DNA of 64,000 nt from Diogma glabrata (GCA_963693315.1 OY856187.1:974837-1038836); one strand, 5' to 3'; counted from the stretch's first letter, positions 21,736-32,971 are shown. Notes: generated by a model not told the origin, from the letters alone. Program-made: numbers and translations.

Positions 21736-23092
21736 TGTACTAATATTATAATCAAATAATTTAATATGGCTTATTTTATATGTGGGGGATAGGAGTTTGG
21801 ATAAGTAAATAAAACCGCTATGTAATTTGTATTTAGTCTCATAGAACAATTTTATTGATGTTTTGAAATCAAAATTTTATTACAAAATTATATAAACATG
21901 TGCCTAATGATTTAACAGATTTTTGTAAAGTGCCAAACACAAAAAGTAATTAATAATAGTTAAAATTATCTTTTCAAGCTAAATAAAAACATGGCGCGGG
22001 ATTTTTACAGCCTTTTGGTTGTTTTTGCGACGATTTGACTAATTTTTGTTAAGTAAAACTAATAGATAAACAAAAATACTACACACTATAGTATCTTTTA
22101 ATAAACGAAAAGCAGTTTACGCGTTTATTTTTAATAATCTTTCTGTATGAATCACTTATTGCTTATACTATTATAATAGAGTTGAGAGTTTATGTTTCAT
22201 TTATGAACGGCATTAAAAATAAAATATTTTGTTCAAAAGGTGCAAAACAACCGTAGAATATTATAGTTTATTATTTATGAAATTAAAATTAATTTTTTAA
22301 TAAAAATAAAACTATATTAAGTTTAAAGTTGTATTAAAATAAAAATATATTATTTATTTGAAATGGCAACAGATTTGAAATACATTTTAATACAAATGGA
22401 TCCAATGGTTATCATTTTCGGCTGCACATTGGGTAATCATTTTTTTTTTAAAATACAATTAGTTTCAGTTAATTTCTTTAAAGAAAAACATAAACGCACT
22501 TTTAGCGTGATTAGGCCATCGTATTTTGTCAATGTATAAATCATCGATATGAATCCATCCAACTTTTCTTTGTAGATTTGTAATTTTGTCATTAGCCCTA
22601 TATGCTTATCCCCAAATCCAAAGATAAACAATAACAATTACCATACGGATAAATCTCCGAATAAATTTTAAATTTTTCGAAAATTGAAAACTGAAATCAA
22701 CTGATTTTGCTTGTTTTGGTTGGTTGTTATGTTGGTTGTCTTCCAATTTTTCTTAAAAATACATTTTTGTATATTATATATTTTGATTCGCCTAAATGAC
22801 TTCTAAAATAACAATTAACGTCATATATAGAATACAGAATTATAATTCACGAAATCAAAAGGTTAAATAAAAATGAGTATATAATAAAAATTTTGAGTGT
22901 GGTTTACAAATACAATGAAATAGATAGATAATTTGAAATTTGAAATAATCTGTAAAAATTTGAATATAATCATCTTCATATGATGAATGAGCAATTATGT
23001 ATATGAAAACAATATATGTGTGGTGTGTGTGTGCGTGTGGTTTTGGTGTACACATGAATTGTGTAACATATATATAAAAAAGTTCTTCCTTC
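21736..23092. other. AT-rich intergenic DNA
   Basis: No gene, RNA or transposon end was recognised. A short GT-rich microsatellite is at about 23013-23040. Confidence 0.4.
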
Positions 23093-23286
23093 GTTCACAT
23101 TAGTGATTGCAAATTTGGGGCGATATTCTAAAAAAGGGTTTTCGGTTTTACCTACAAAAAAAACCGGTTTCCGGGTTTAACCCGGGTTTTTTTTAAACAA
23201 AATATATTAATTTGTACAAAATGTTTACCAGAGCTTAAAAAACAATAATTTAAACAAAATCTGTTCAAGTTTATTTTACGTTTATT

Positions 23287-23851
23287 TCAAATGCAAATAA
23301 TAAATAATTCAGTCAAAAAAAAATAATAAAACACAAATATTTTTATAGGAAACAAAATAATAATATAATTATTTATTTTCTGTTTTAAAAAGTGTGATCG
23401 CATTAAACCCAACATATCTATTGTGTTATCAGCTAGACGTGATCGAATTTTTGTGCATATAACTCCTGGCGCCGAAAATGCTCTTACTGCTTTCACACTT
23501 GTCGGTGGAATCGACAAAAGAAAATTGTACACTTTCTCGAGTTCTTCCGGGCCTCTGATCCCATTAAATTCGAACTGGGTCAACTAACGACGAACCTTCG
23601 TGTTTAGACTAATATCATTTTCGTCTTTTGTCTGTGGTTGAACACTTAATTGACTGTCGATAGCTTTAACATAACACTTGGTATTTGTTATGTAGATAAT
23701 GCAGTAAGCTAGATAAATCAGTTCGTCTTTCTTTAATGCGGCATATTAGCTCCCTTTTCATATCATTTGCCAGCTGGCCACTATGTTTGTCCAAATGTGA
23801 CAGCATAAAGTTGAAGATCGCGTTGGCAGTCAGAAGACATCTTGCCGGCAA
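23287..23851 (-). pseudogene. hAT transposase C-terminal remnant
   Basis: The minus strand gives LLSIPPTSVKAVRAFSAPGV then ICTKIRSRLADNTIDMLGLM and RSHFLKQK, which is the hAT dimerisation domain (consensus PxTSxxxERxFSxxG...RLSxxxxxxLxxL). Upstream, 23666-23851 gives a helical segment (ANAIFNFMLSHLDKHSGQLA and RIKERRTDLSSLLHYLHN) from the same protein in another frame. The DDE core and BED finger were not found. Confidence 0.75.
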
Positions 23852-24216
23852 AGTGACTCGACTCTCAATATCATAGGTAACAGAACAGCAATAGTTAATA
23901 AATACAGTAAATTAATACGGTTAAGATAGTTAATTAGCTAAAATATAGTTAATTAGTTAAAATTGTTAATAAATACAGTTAAGTTAGTTAATAAATACAG
24001 CAATTCGTGATAAATGAAAAAGAAATGATAATTTTAATCATTGAATGACGAATTGATGAACACTGAGAGGAAAAAACTTCTTTATTTTTTAAACTTTTTC
24101 ACCTGTGTGTGAGTGATATATATGCATTTATTTTTAAAACAATATACTCGTTCGTATTCGTATGTAATAAAATATTAATAAAAAAGTATCTGCAATCAAA
24201 CCCAATACTAATATAA

Positions 24217-24285
24217 CCGACCAAGTGGCACAATTGTTAAAGCTTTGGCGCATAGATCGGAAGTTTCCAAAACAGGTAATCTTTT
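24217..24285 (+). other. tRNA-like (SINE head) sequence inside the hAT element
   Basis: CCGACCAAGTGGCACAATTG then TTAAAGCTTTGGCGCATAGA resembles a class II tRNA A-box and D-arm region with a following anticodon-like arm. The B box is poor (GGAAGTTTCC), so it is more likely a decayed tRNA-derived fragment than a working tRNA. Confidence 0.3.
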
Positions 24286-24594
24286 ATAAAAAAATGACTC
24301 TGGCTTTTTAAAATGTCGTCGGTTTTTAATACAATCCATGAAGTCACATATACATAAAGAAACAATGATTTAGGTATCCCGACATTCTACCAAATTCGAC
24401 AGACCAACCGACAAACACATAATATATTTACAATTTCTCATATGATTTATATTATTGATTTGTTTTCATCATTTTTGTTAATAATAAAACCGGTTTTTAA
24501 GGGTAATAAAACCCGGTTTTTCGCTGATGTAAAATAACAAAACAAGCCGGTTTTTCGGATACCGGAAACCCGGGTTGCAATCACTTGTTCACAT

Positions 24595-26215
24595 GAGTTT
24601 GTGTAACTTATTTATAAAAATATTTAAAATTTATCAATTTTTTCTTATGTAAAGGCAGCGCTGCAGGTAAAAAGGAGGCTTTTGACGAAACAAGTGTCGA
24701 AGATTTTTAAACCACAAACTTTTGTTTGTTTTTATTACAGTATTTTATCTTTTTATCCTAAAATCTAAACAAATAAAATCAAAATAAGTTTTAACAACAC
24801 GTTAGGAATAACAAACGAAGCAAAGTTTTCATACACAAATCTGACAAAACTAGAAATTTTCGACGTTATTAAATTAATATCATATCATGGTCAATCATTC
24901 ATTATTTACAAATGGTTAATTAATTGTTAATTAGTTGCTACTTTATAGAAGCAAATGAACATGGTTGTTAAATCGACGGGTCAAGAATATGAAGGATCAT
25001 TACATAAATTTCTTGTAAATGAAGATTAATTTAACATTTAACATTTTTTTATAACTTTCGTGTGTTACACTAGGTTTTTGTGAATAAAATTTTGCACTTT
25101 ATATATTATAAGTTCCTTTTCTAAGTCAAATAAGCGTGGTCGTTAATTTGACTGGTCAAGAATTTGAAGATCGTGAGATCGATGCGCCCGGCGGCTCCCC
25201 TGGGTATGGTGAAATACATTTTTATTTTATTTTTATAACTGTCGAGGGTTACACATAGGCTTTTATTAATTATTAATATAGGTACTTTGTTTGTTATAAA
25301 TGTATAACACTCATATATAATTTTATTCATAATTTTGTGTTTTTTAAATTTAATTCAATGTACATTTGATTTGTTTTTGTTAGATCCCCAAAATTACTAC
25401 TATACTTACTACATATTATTATATATATTATATCAGTGCTATCAGTGTTCTATTATTTTAAAGTACGGAACTCTTAAAATAATAATAAAAATTTCTCAAA
25501 TTCTTTTCTTTATATCTCCAAGAATAAAAACACAAAATTTTAAAGCCTACTAAATTATTTTTTAATCTCATCACTTCAAAATAACTACCAACGTTCTAAA
25601 ATAAAATGAAATAAAATATTTGTTCGAAAACAACTACACGTTTGCAAACTAATCTGGGTTCGTGTTTAAGTTTTTTAACTGTTGTTAAATATTACCAATA
25701 TCGAGGGATAATAAATTTCAATTCGCATAATTTTGTGTTTTGCAATTCTGTACATTTGGTTTGCTTTTGAAAATTCGCCAAAATGATACTAAATTACTAC
25801 ATATTCCAATGTTACCAACGTGGTATAAAAATTTGTAAAAATGTTTTAATTTTACTAAAAGTTTGGGAAAGCAAAATTTTGATTTTATAAACTTTCATAA
25901 AAAATGACATGCATGAATGCTGACTTTCTTTTTGCTAATGAGAAACATATAGTTAAATAATATATACTTTTATTGATAACTTTGAATGAAGTTGTAGAAA
26001 AAATGCAAATTATTCGAAATGAAAATTTTAACCTTTAAAACCTATCCGGTGCACAGTATATATACTAGTAGTGTCTTTCAAACATGGCGCGCGAGACACT
26101 ACCGCGTCTCTTGATCATATGATGATTCTAAATATTTCGTGTCGTCTTGTTTGTTTAAATTTTTACATTTTCTAATTTGGATCATTTATAAAATACTTCT
26201 TTTACGATAATTTGG
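24595..26215. other. AT-rich DNA with degenerate direct repeats
   Basis: A segment near 24961 (GTTAAATCGACGGGTCAAGA) is repeated near 25140 (GTTAATTTGACTGGTCAAGA), and another near 25335-25420 is repeated near 25730-25805 (TGTACATTTG(A/G)TTTG, ACTACATATT), giving two old direct-repeat pairs. A small hairpin GTAGTGTCT...AGACACTAC is at 26069-26103. No gene. Confidence 0.45.
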
Positions 26216-26480
26216 TTATTTTGAGTTTATTTTAACATTATTCATGCTTATTTGGTGATTCGTATCTTTTAAGTGATTTGATAAAGTACTTTTATTTTGA
26301 TTAATATTGTTTTTCTTGGCATCATAAATGTGTTGATTAACTCTTTTATAAATATATTGTTTTGTTTGCCCAATATAATTTTCTCCACAATCACAAGAAA
26401 CTTTATAAACAACATTTGTTTCAAATTTTGTTGAGATGCGGTCTTTTAATTTTGTGAAGAATAAGTTTTTTAAATTACGA
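26216..26480 (-). pseudogene. Penelope-like element, GIY-YIG endonuclease fragment
   Basis: The minus-strand frame reads KFETNVVYKVSCDCGENYIG then QTKQYIYKRVNQHIYDAK, and later STLSNHLKDTNHQIS, ending TAA at 26216-26218. VVYKVSC...YIGQT is the GIY-YIG core with the Cys pair typical of Penelope-like endonucleases, followed by the conserved Arg and the NHL-T segment. Only this C-terminal domain is here. RT fragments on the same strand at 32.1-33.0 kb could be from the same insertion, split by later elements. Confidence 0.8.
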
Positions 26481-26639
26481 TGACTTCTTTGGATAATACA
26501 GCGTTGAGTGGAGGTAGATTTTAATATAAAGGCTGGCTGCTAGTTGCGTTGAATTCTCCAGGAGATGAATAAGATGATACGAGATGTTGGACATGTTGTA
26601 TCCAATATAATGAGTTACCTTGAATGTGTTGTTTAAGCT

Positions 26640-27830
26640 GAATCTTCGGTTATGATTTACCAATTTTACTGTTCACGTAAACACAAAAGCCAGCAGATAA
26701 AATGTTGTTGTATCAACCATATGATGAATTAAATTTATTTCCAAACTTCTTCAGGTACAGTAGCTTCCACATTCACTAATGGTCTTGAACCATTATTAAG
26801 TAGCACAAATATAAATTAAATTCTCTCAAAACACAATAACATTTTAGAGTTTAATTGTATTTATAAATAGATTATACAAGTTACATGAAATTTGTCTTAT
26901 TGTATTAATCAAATTGATAGCGAGGCGATGAAATATAATTTACATAGAGAATTACATTTTTAATTTAACACGAAAATTAAGAACTCGAAACTATTTGGAA
27001 AAAACAAAATCTGAATAATAAAAAAATATTTTTTGTTTCTTTTAATAAATGTTAACGAAATCATCGCCTGCTAAATTTTAAAATTTTTTTGAGAAATGAT
27101 TTTAGTTTTGATGTTCGCCACAACACTCCCCCCCTAGTGCCATCGAAGATGAAACGATATAAATATAAAAATTTTGTAGAGTTGAGGAGGAAAGAAGGAA
27201 AGAGTTTTGCTTAAGTAGTTGTAGCAAAAAAGAATAAATTTGGAGATGTTGTTTAAAAAACGATACCAGTTGGTAGAGAGAGAAATTATGGGTCTTACGA
27301 ATTGGAGTTCTGCAAAAAAAGAAACGAACAATTATGGAGTTATGGTAACACGAGTGGAGATATAGGTCTGACAGAGCTTAGTTGCCTGAGACCAATATTT
27401 GTGGAGATGTGTACCATAGGTTAAAAGGTTCGTTTAAAATACGAGAAGCAGAAAAGTAACGTCGGTGATGCGGAATGTCTGACAGAACAAAGTTGACTGA
27501 GACAAAACTAGCATGTACAAACGTGAATATTAGTTCATTTTTCGAAAAGTAGCTGTTAAAAGCAAGAATAAGTAGAAATTTAGCGTAAGCAAAGGAGTGC
27601 ATATGGTAACACAAGTTTGGTAAAGTCTTACAGTACAAAGTTGACTGAGACCAATGTTACCTTGGAGACGTGTACCATAGAAAAATATCGCTTTAAGAAG
27701 AAATATCTGATTAACGACGAAATGTCGTTTTAAATATCCATAAGAACCATACCTGTTCGTCAACAGATAAATGGTTAACGTCAGAAGATGTTCATGTTGT
27801 AAAAACATATGGGTAACGTTGGGGATAACT
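26640..27830 (-). mobile_element. Degraded relative of the gypsy-type LTR element
   Basis: At about 27113-27150 the LTR end and adjoining polypurine tract of the 798-7417 element recur almost word for word (GTTCGCCACAACACTCCCCC and CATCGAAGATGA(A/G)ACGATATA). Downstream, three degenerate units near 27365, 27477 and 27626 (TCTGACAGA...CTGAGACCAAT...GTACCATAGG) resemble the protease-region sequence at 5300-5355 of the complete element. The LTR body before 27113 is too diverged to bound, so the left edge is a guess. No long ORF survives. Confidence 0.55.
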
Positions 27831-27900
27831 GGATATCCATTTAATTGTAGTATATTTGTTTATAATGAATAATGGTAGAAGTCATCGTAGTCAACCAATA

Positions 27901-28007
27901 GACAAAACATTGGTTTAAAGTTTACATTTCGAAAACAAAAATTTTACACTAGAAAACGTCAAATATGCTATACAAGTACAAGTCTAATTGTATTTAATTG
28001 TAGGTAA
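27901..28007 (+). repeat. Left 107-bp terminal inverted repeat
   Basis: Its reverse complement matches 31529-31635 with about half a dozen mismatches seen by eye. Outer end GACAAAACATTGG; inner end AATTGTAGGTAA. Confidence 0.8.
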
Positions 28008-28025
28008 TAGTTATTTAAGTATTAA

Positions 28026-28125
28026 GGGCAGTAAGAGTGTTTTACCGAGTGAGGATATATGTTTTGAGATCGAGACGAAGTCGAGATCTCTAATATATCC
28101 GAGATCGGTAATACTCTTAATGCCC
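28026..28125. repeat. 100-nt near-palindromic hairpin
   Basis: GGGCAGTAAGAGTGTTTTAC pairs with GTAATACTCTTAATGCCC. GGATATAT pairs with ATATATCC. The apex GAGATCGA...TCGAGATCTC encloses GACGAAG. The whole segment can fold as one long stem on either strand. Confidence 0.75.
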
Positions 28126-28802
28126 AAAATTCTCATTACATTTTTTGCACGATCAATAAAAATTCAATTAAAATTAGTTAAATAATAAATTTCATTCCCA
28201 AAATTCAAGTTTGAATGTGTTAAAGAAAATTTCTTAAAATGTCATTTCAAAATAGTAAGCTTTGCGTTTCATTATAATTCTATAGGATTTTTTGTTGCAA
28301 AACTTAATTTCAGCGACTCATTAAATAAAGTTTCATTTACTATTTTTTAACAAATCAAAATGAATTATATCGATTATTTTTCTCTGGTGGGAAGGAACAG
28401 CGAATTATAGTGACTATTTTCGGCCTACTTAATATATTAATTTAAAACTAGAGATATTGAGATAATTTTTTTTTCTTAATGAGATAATTTTTTTTTATTT
28501 ATAATTTTGTTTAAAAGATAATTATTAGTTTCTAAATAAAATTTTTTCTACAAATTATTCAATAATACAAAATTATGTAAAAATGCAATTTGCAAATAAT
28601 AAAAATGTCCGTTTTCATTCATAAATGATTGCATGTTTATGTTTATTTGTCAAAAATAAATTACAAATTTATAACATTTATCGTCCTACTAAGATGAAAT
28701 AATATTTAATTTTGTTAGAAGACAAAATGACAATAAAGGATTATGTTGTATGAAATAATGTTACTATTTCTGTTCGTTAAATTTTCTGCTAATTACAACT
28801 CG

Positions 28803-28955
28803 TCACCAAATTATTAGTCGATTATTTTTCAACATTACCACTCCTGCCATTTGAGGTTAAAAATTTCCCTCGTGCGCTAAGCGCACTCGGGATCTCAAAT
28901 GACATTCGTAATAATGATTATGAAAAATAATCGACTATTATTTGACGATTCGTGA
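28803..28955. repeat. Inverted repeat around a CTCGTGCGCTAAGCGCAC core
   Basis: The left arm (28803-28856, with TTATTAGTCGATTATTTTTC and GCCATTTGAG) pairs with the right arm (28895-28950, with CTCAAATGAC and GAAAAATAATCGACTATTAT). Between them a GC-rich mini-stem GTGCGC/GCGCAC forms the loop. The right arm is repeated at the start of the second tandem unit and, in part, at 521-570. Confidence 0.7.
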
Positions 28956-30789
28956 TATTATATATGAATATTTTTTAAAAATAAATTGCTTTTATTTCAT
29001 ACTGATATCTAAAACGACATTTTTCAGATTATTTGTGGTACAAAAAGTTGAACTTTAACGTCCTAGGACTTTTAAAAACTTTATAAAGTCCTAGAACGTT
29101 AAAGTTCAACTTTTTTACCATAAACGTTGAACTTTAACGTCCTAGGACTTTATAAAATTTTATAAAATCCTAGGACGTTAAAGTACAACTTTTTGAGCAA
29201 AATTTAAAACTCATTTCTTTCAAAATTTAAAAATCATTTCGACTCTATTCGGCTAGACGCCTCGGCCGTAAACAGCTAGCTCGTACTTTAAAGTTTCACT
29301 TTTCGTTCTTGCAATATTTTTAAATGAATGTTATTTAAATTTGAAGCTAGTGAATAGACGTACACAATTATTTAACTAAAAATCGTTTTTATTCACACCC
29401 TGGGGGATCTCTTACTGGTAAGTAATTACTTACCGCATGCATGATCGGTAAGTAATTACTAACCGACCTGTGATTTGTAAACGAAACTTACTGTTTATTT
29501 ACGAATCACTAAATATGCAAAATCGCCTGATCGTGCAAAAAGGATATTATAGCCAATTTTATATCACTTAACAATGGTATAATTAATAGATGATTGTGTA
29601 GGAAAAAACATTATAAATTAAAGTATGCATAAATTTATCAATCATTCGAGACAGGTATATTAGAAACGACATTGCTTACAAAACGTAGATTTGGTTCAAA
29701 GGACACAAAGTTTGTCCCTTACGCCTGCATAGGTTTAAATAAGTTTATTTTATATAGCCCAAGGAGCATAGCCAGAAATAACCGAAGTGAATATATGTAC
29801 ACTCAAGAAAATAGAAAAAATAGGTTAAAAATTTCCCTCGTGCGCTAAGCGCACTCGGGATCTCAAATGACATTCGTAATAATGATTATGAAAAATAATC
29901 GACTATTATTTGACGATTCGTGATATTATATATGAATATTTTTTAAAAATAAATTGCTTTTATTTCATACTGATATCTAAAACGACATTTTTCAGATTAT
30001 TTGTGGTACAAAAAGTTGAACTTTAACGTCCTAGGACTTTTAAAAACTTTATAAAGTCCTAGAACGTTAAAGTTCAACTTTTTTACCATAAACGTTGAAC
30101 TTTAACGTCCTAGGACTTTATAAAATTTTATAAAATCCTAGGACGTTAAAGTACAACTTTTTGAGCAAAATTTAAAACTCATTTCTTTCAAAATTTAAAA
30201 ATCATTTCGACTCTATTCGGCTAGACGCCTCGGCCGTAAACAGCTAGCTCGTACTTTAAAGTTTCACTTTTCGTTCTTGCAATATTTTTAAATGAATGTT
30301 ATTTAAATTTGAAGCTAGTGAATAGACGTACACAATTATTTAACTAAAAATCGTTTTTATTCACACCCTGGGGGATCTCTTACTGGTAAGTAATTACTTA
30401 CCGCATGCATGATCGGTAAGTAATTACTAACCGACCTGTGATTTGTAAACGAAACTTACTGTTTATTTACGAATCACTAAATATGCAAAATCGCCTGATC
30501 GTGCAAAAAGGATATTATAGCCAATTTTATATCACTTAACAATGGTATAATTAATAGATGATTGTGTAGGAAAAAACATTATAAATTAAAGTATGCATAA
30601 ATTTATCAATCATTCGAGACAGGTATATTAGAAACGACATTGCTTACAAAACGTAGATTTGGTTCAAAGGACACAAAGTTTGTCCCTTACGCCTGCATAG
30701 GTTTAAATAAGTTTATTTTATATAGCCCAAGGAGCATAGCCAGAAATAACCGAAGTGAATATATGTACACTCAAGAAAATAGAAAAAAT
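28854..30789 (+). repeat. 968-bp unit in two tandem copies
   Basis: Bases 28854-29821 and 29822-30789 read as the same sequence; I found no difference by eye. Each unit contains two hairpins with GTTGAACTTTAACGTCCTAG arms, an 18-bp palindrome GGTAAGTAATTACTTACC, and a segment ATCGCCTGATCGTGCAAAAA also found at the edge of the Penelope-like RT copies (33467). Perfect identity implies very recent duplication or an assembly artefact. Confidence 0.9.
29042..29189. repeat. Twin hairpins with shared arms (and again at 30010-30157)
   Basis: Hairpin 1 (29042-29116) and hairpin 2 (29126-29189) use the same arm, GTTGAACTTTAACGTCCTAG, and its complement, with short A/T loops. With the tandem duplication there are eight arms within 1.1 kb. 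Confidence 0.85.
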
Positions 30790-30883
30790 TAAAAAAATAA
30801 TAGAGAAATACATTTTAGTTTGAATATAACTTTTATTAGTATTTGGTGTAACTTGATGAATCTGACGCGTATTTTTAACGGTT

Positions 30884-31204
30884 TTAGCTGCAATAGTAAA
30901 TTCTTAAGTTAATTTTTTTGGCGCTCGCATAATCCAACCTGGTACCAAAATCGAATTTTATAGATTTTATGTTGCTTTTGGTTTTACACCAATCGTAAGG
31001 CCCCGTGGTGAAGTAAAAAGATTTTTGATCCACGTTTCTCAAAGAAGCTATTCTGGCTTCTCTCTTAACTGTACCAACCATACCATCTGATGCACCTTTG
31101 CCATGACTTGTTGCAAAAAAATTCCACTCACATTCTATACCATACAAATCTTCTTGATGATGATTTATATTGATAAAATGATTTTTATTTTTAAACAGTG
31201 ACAC
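30884..31204 (-). pseudogene. Transposon-type ORF remnant with an FFATSHGKG motif
   Basis: The 106-residue frame contains GIECEWNFFATSHGKGASDG, then MVGTVKREARIASLR. I recall a (F)xATSHGKxxxDGxGGTxKR motif in repeat-derived proteins of insects and cnidarians, but I cannot name the transposase family. The rest, KFDFGTRLDYASAKKIN, is unassigned. No catalytic triad can be seen, so it is probably the C-terminal piece of a lost protein of the 27901-31635 element. Confidence 0.45.
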
Positions 31205-31366
31205 TGCTCCGTCGGAAAAATAATAAATCTATGTTTTGGTGGATGATTGTCGAAAAAAGCCTGAGCACTTATTTCACATATTTTTTGGAAGAAATGGTTT
31301 TTATCACTATTCATAATTTATTATAAAAAATATATAAGTATTACTAGAACGAAGTTCTAAATCCTA

Positions 31367-31635
31367 GGTTAGGAAGCAATGTCGTTTCTAATATACCTGT
31401 CTCTAATGAGTGATAATGAATGAATACTTTTATACTTAGTGAATACTTTTATTCATAATGTTTTCTCCTACACAATAATCTATTAATAATATCATTGTTA
31501 AGCGATATAAAATTGGATATAAGATCCTTTACCTACAATTAAATACAATTAGACTTGTAATTGTATAGCATATTTGACGTGTTCTAGTGTAAAATTTTTG
31601 TTTTCGAGATGTTAACCTTAAACCAATGTTTTGTC
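31367..31635 (-). repeat. Right end: 107-bp TIR plus inverted partner of the tandem unit
   Basis: 31529-31635 is the complement of the left TIR. The adjacent 31367-31528 is the complement, with indels, of 29551-29680 and 30519-30648 (for example the complement of GACAGGTATATTAGAAACGA). Confidence 0.75.
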
Positions 31636-31639
31636 CAAA

Positions 31640-32124
31640 CCGCGGCTTGTAATTCCACTAACACATTATTAAACTGAATTTTGTAGTTTTTATTTGAAAC
31701 TATGTTATTGCAGATCAATTGTTTTGAGTTTTGCATATTGAAGGCCCAACAGGGAAACCAAAATGATCATATTAACAAGTTTGTTACTTTTAAACTGTTT
31801 ATTACGAAAATCCAATCTAGTACATTTACAAATTCATACTAATTAGAAAGAAGCTTACAGCTGAAACTATCAAACTTTGTGTCTCATCAGTACATTATAC
31901 GACATACGAAATGTGAAAGAAATTATAAAAATCACTCAATTCAAACTTTGAGTGCATGTATCTCCCGAAGTAGGTCCGGAACACTCATCAAAGTCCATTC
32001 GTTAGAAAGCTTATTATCTCTTCTTTCAAACGGTATATTAACATGTTTTATTTTCTAATGGCTTCTTACTTTTTTAATTTGCAGTTATTTAAAACTAGCT
32101 CCAATGAATTCACAAACTGCAATT
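31640..32124. other. Non-coding DNA with a dispersed repeat
   Basis: About 31858-32047 is the inverted copy of 15193-15400 (shared words include GAGTGCATGTATCTCCC and TTCAAACGGTATATTAACAT). This is a dispersed repeat of about 190 bp of unknown type. Nothing else was recognised. Confidence 0.5.
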
Positions 32125-32241
32125 TTGTTAATTTAAGTTTATTCAATTTTTTAATTTCCATCCAATTTCGTTTAACAAGTTGAATTACTACTTTACTATC
32201 AATATTAGTAAACAAAGATACTACATCTAAAGATATTAAAA
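32125..32241 (-). pseudogene. Short duplicated piece of Penelope-like RT
   Basis: It repeats 32313-32429 in the same orientation (complement of the codons for SLDVESLFTNI and onwards). It has no other coding content. Confidence 0.65.
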
Positions 32242-32278
32242 TGTAGTCCTAGTCCTGTAGTCCTTTAAATATCCTTTT

Positions 32279-32971
32279 TTACACGATCAGTCGATTTTGC
32301 ATGTTAATGCATGTTAATTTAAGTTTATTTAATTTTTTAATTTCCATCCAATTTCGTTTAACAAGTTGAATTACTAGTTTACTATCAATATTAGTAAACA
32401 AAGATTCTACATCTAAAGATATTAAAATGTCGCCCTCTGGCAAATGGTAATTTCCTAATTTCTGTTTTAAGTCTTCCGCATTTTTTATAAAAGTGTTTGT
32501 TCTTCCCACAAATTTATTTAAAATACTAGATAAAAATGACGGCAAATTATAGAGAGTGGTTCCAATAGAACTCACAATTGGGTGAAGAGGTATACCGACC
32601 TTATGAACTTTCGGTAAACCATACAAAGTAGCAGGAATACCATTATAAGATCTTAACCATTTTCCTTGTTGTTCAGTTATTTTTACTTCTGTTTCCCAAG
32701 ATATTATCATATTATTAAGAAGGGTTTGAACACTTGATATCGGTACTTTCACAATTTTCAAATAAGTAGACTCATCTTGTAATAAGGTTTGTATTTTTAA
32801 CTCGTAATCACTTTTTTGCATAACAACTGTTATATTTCCTTTATCGGCTTTTACTACAATTATGTCTAGATTATTATTCATAACGTTTTTGGTATCTTTC
32901 AAATCATGAAGTAGTTTAAGTTCTTCATTCGAAATTAATTTTTTATGTGTGCTTCTAGTTTTAAAATACAA
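32279..32971 (-). pseudogene. Penelope-like reverse transcriptase, N-terminal half
   Basis: The 230-residue frame has VVKADKGNITVVMQKSDY, YGLPKVHKVGIPLHPIVSSI, NTFIKNAEDLKQKL and ILISLDVESLFTNI. ADKGN, LPKxHK and (S)xDVxSLFTNIP are the leading conserved blocks of Penelope-like RTs; motif A is SLDVESLFTNI. The catalytic YxDD motif C and the rest of the palm are missing because the sequence diverges after the codons for LTCINMQNRL. It is on the same strand as the GIY-YIG piece at 26216-26480. Confidence 0.8.

Larger units (their letters stand above)
23101..24586 (-). mobile_element. hAT transposon, 1486 bp, degraded, with 8-bp TSD
   Basis: GTTCACAT is duplicated at 23093-23100 and 24587-24594. 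The termini are short inverted repeats, TAGTGATTGCAA on the left and TTGCAATCACTT on the right. Next to both ends lie CCGGTTT / CCCGGG-rich subterminal motifs, the usual hAT arrangement of clustered transposase-binding motifs. A decayed transposase is inside on the minus strand. Confidence 0.85.
27901..31635. mobile_element. 3.7-kb inverted-repeat element with tandem duplication and hairpins
   Basis: Its ends are 107-bp inverted repeats (27901-28007 and 31529-31635, GACAAAACATTGGTTTAA outermost) with few mismatches. Inside, in order, are a 100-nt hairpin (28026-28125), an inverted-repeat block (28803-28950), a 968-bp unit present twice in tandem, and a short ORF remnant on the minus strand. 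Next to the right terminus, 31367-31528 is an inverted partner of part of the tandem unit (compare 30519-30640). No target duplication was identified. It looks like a foldback-type or rearranged DNA transposon. It separates Penelope-like pieces at 26.2 and 32.3 kb and may have inserted into one. Confidence 0.6.

Noticed and set aside
24217..24285. Functional tRNA gene
   Set aside because: A-box-like sequence is present, but the B box and acceptor pairing are poor; recorded as a tRNA-like fragment only.
26475..26663. 62-residue minus-strand ORF next to the Penelope-like fragment
   Set aside because: No similarity to Penelope-like domains; probably chance in AT-rich flank.
29440..29500. Possible hammerhead ribozyme core (CTGTGA...CGAAAC), considered because Penelope-like elements can carry such ribozymes
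   Set aside because: The conserved CUGANGA core is not met, and no three-stem arrangement with a GUC/GUH cleavage site could be drawn.
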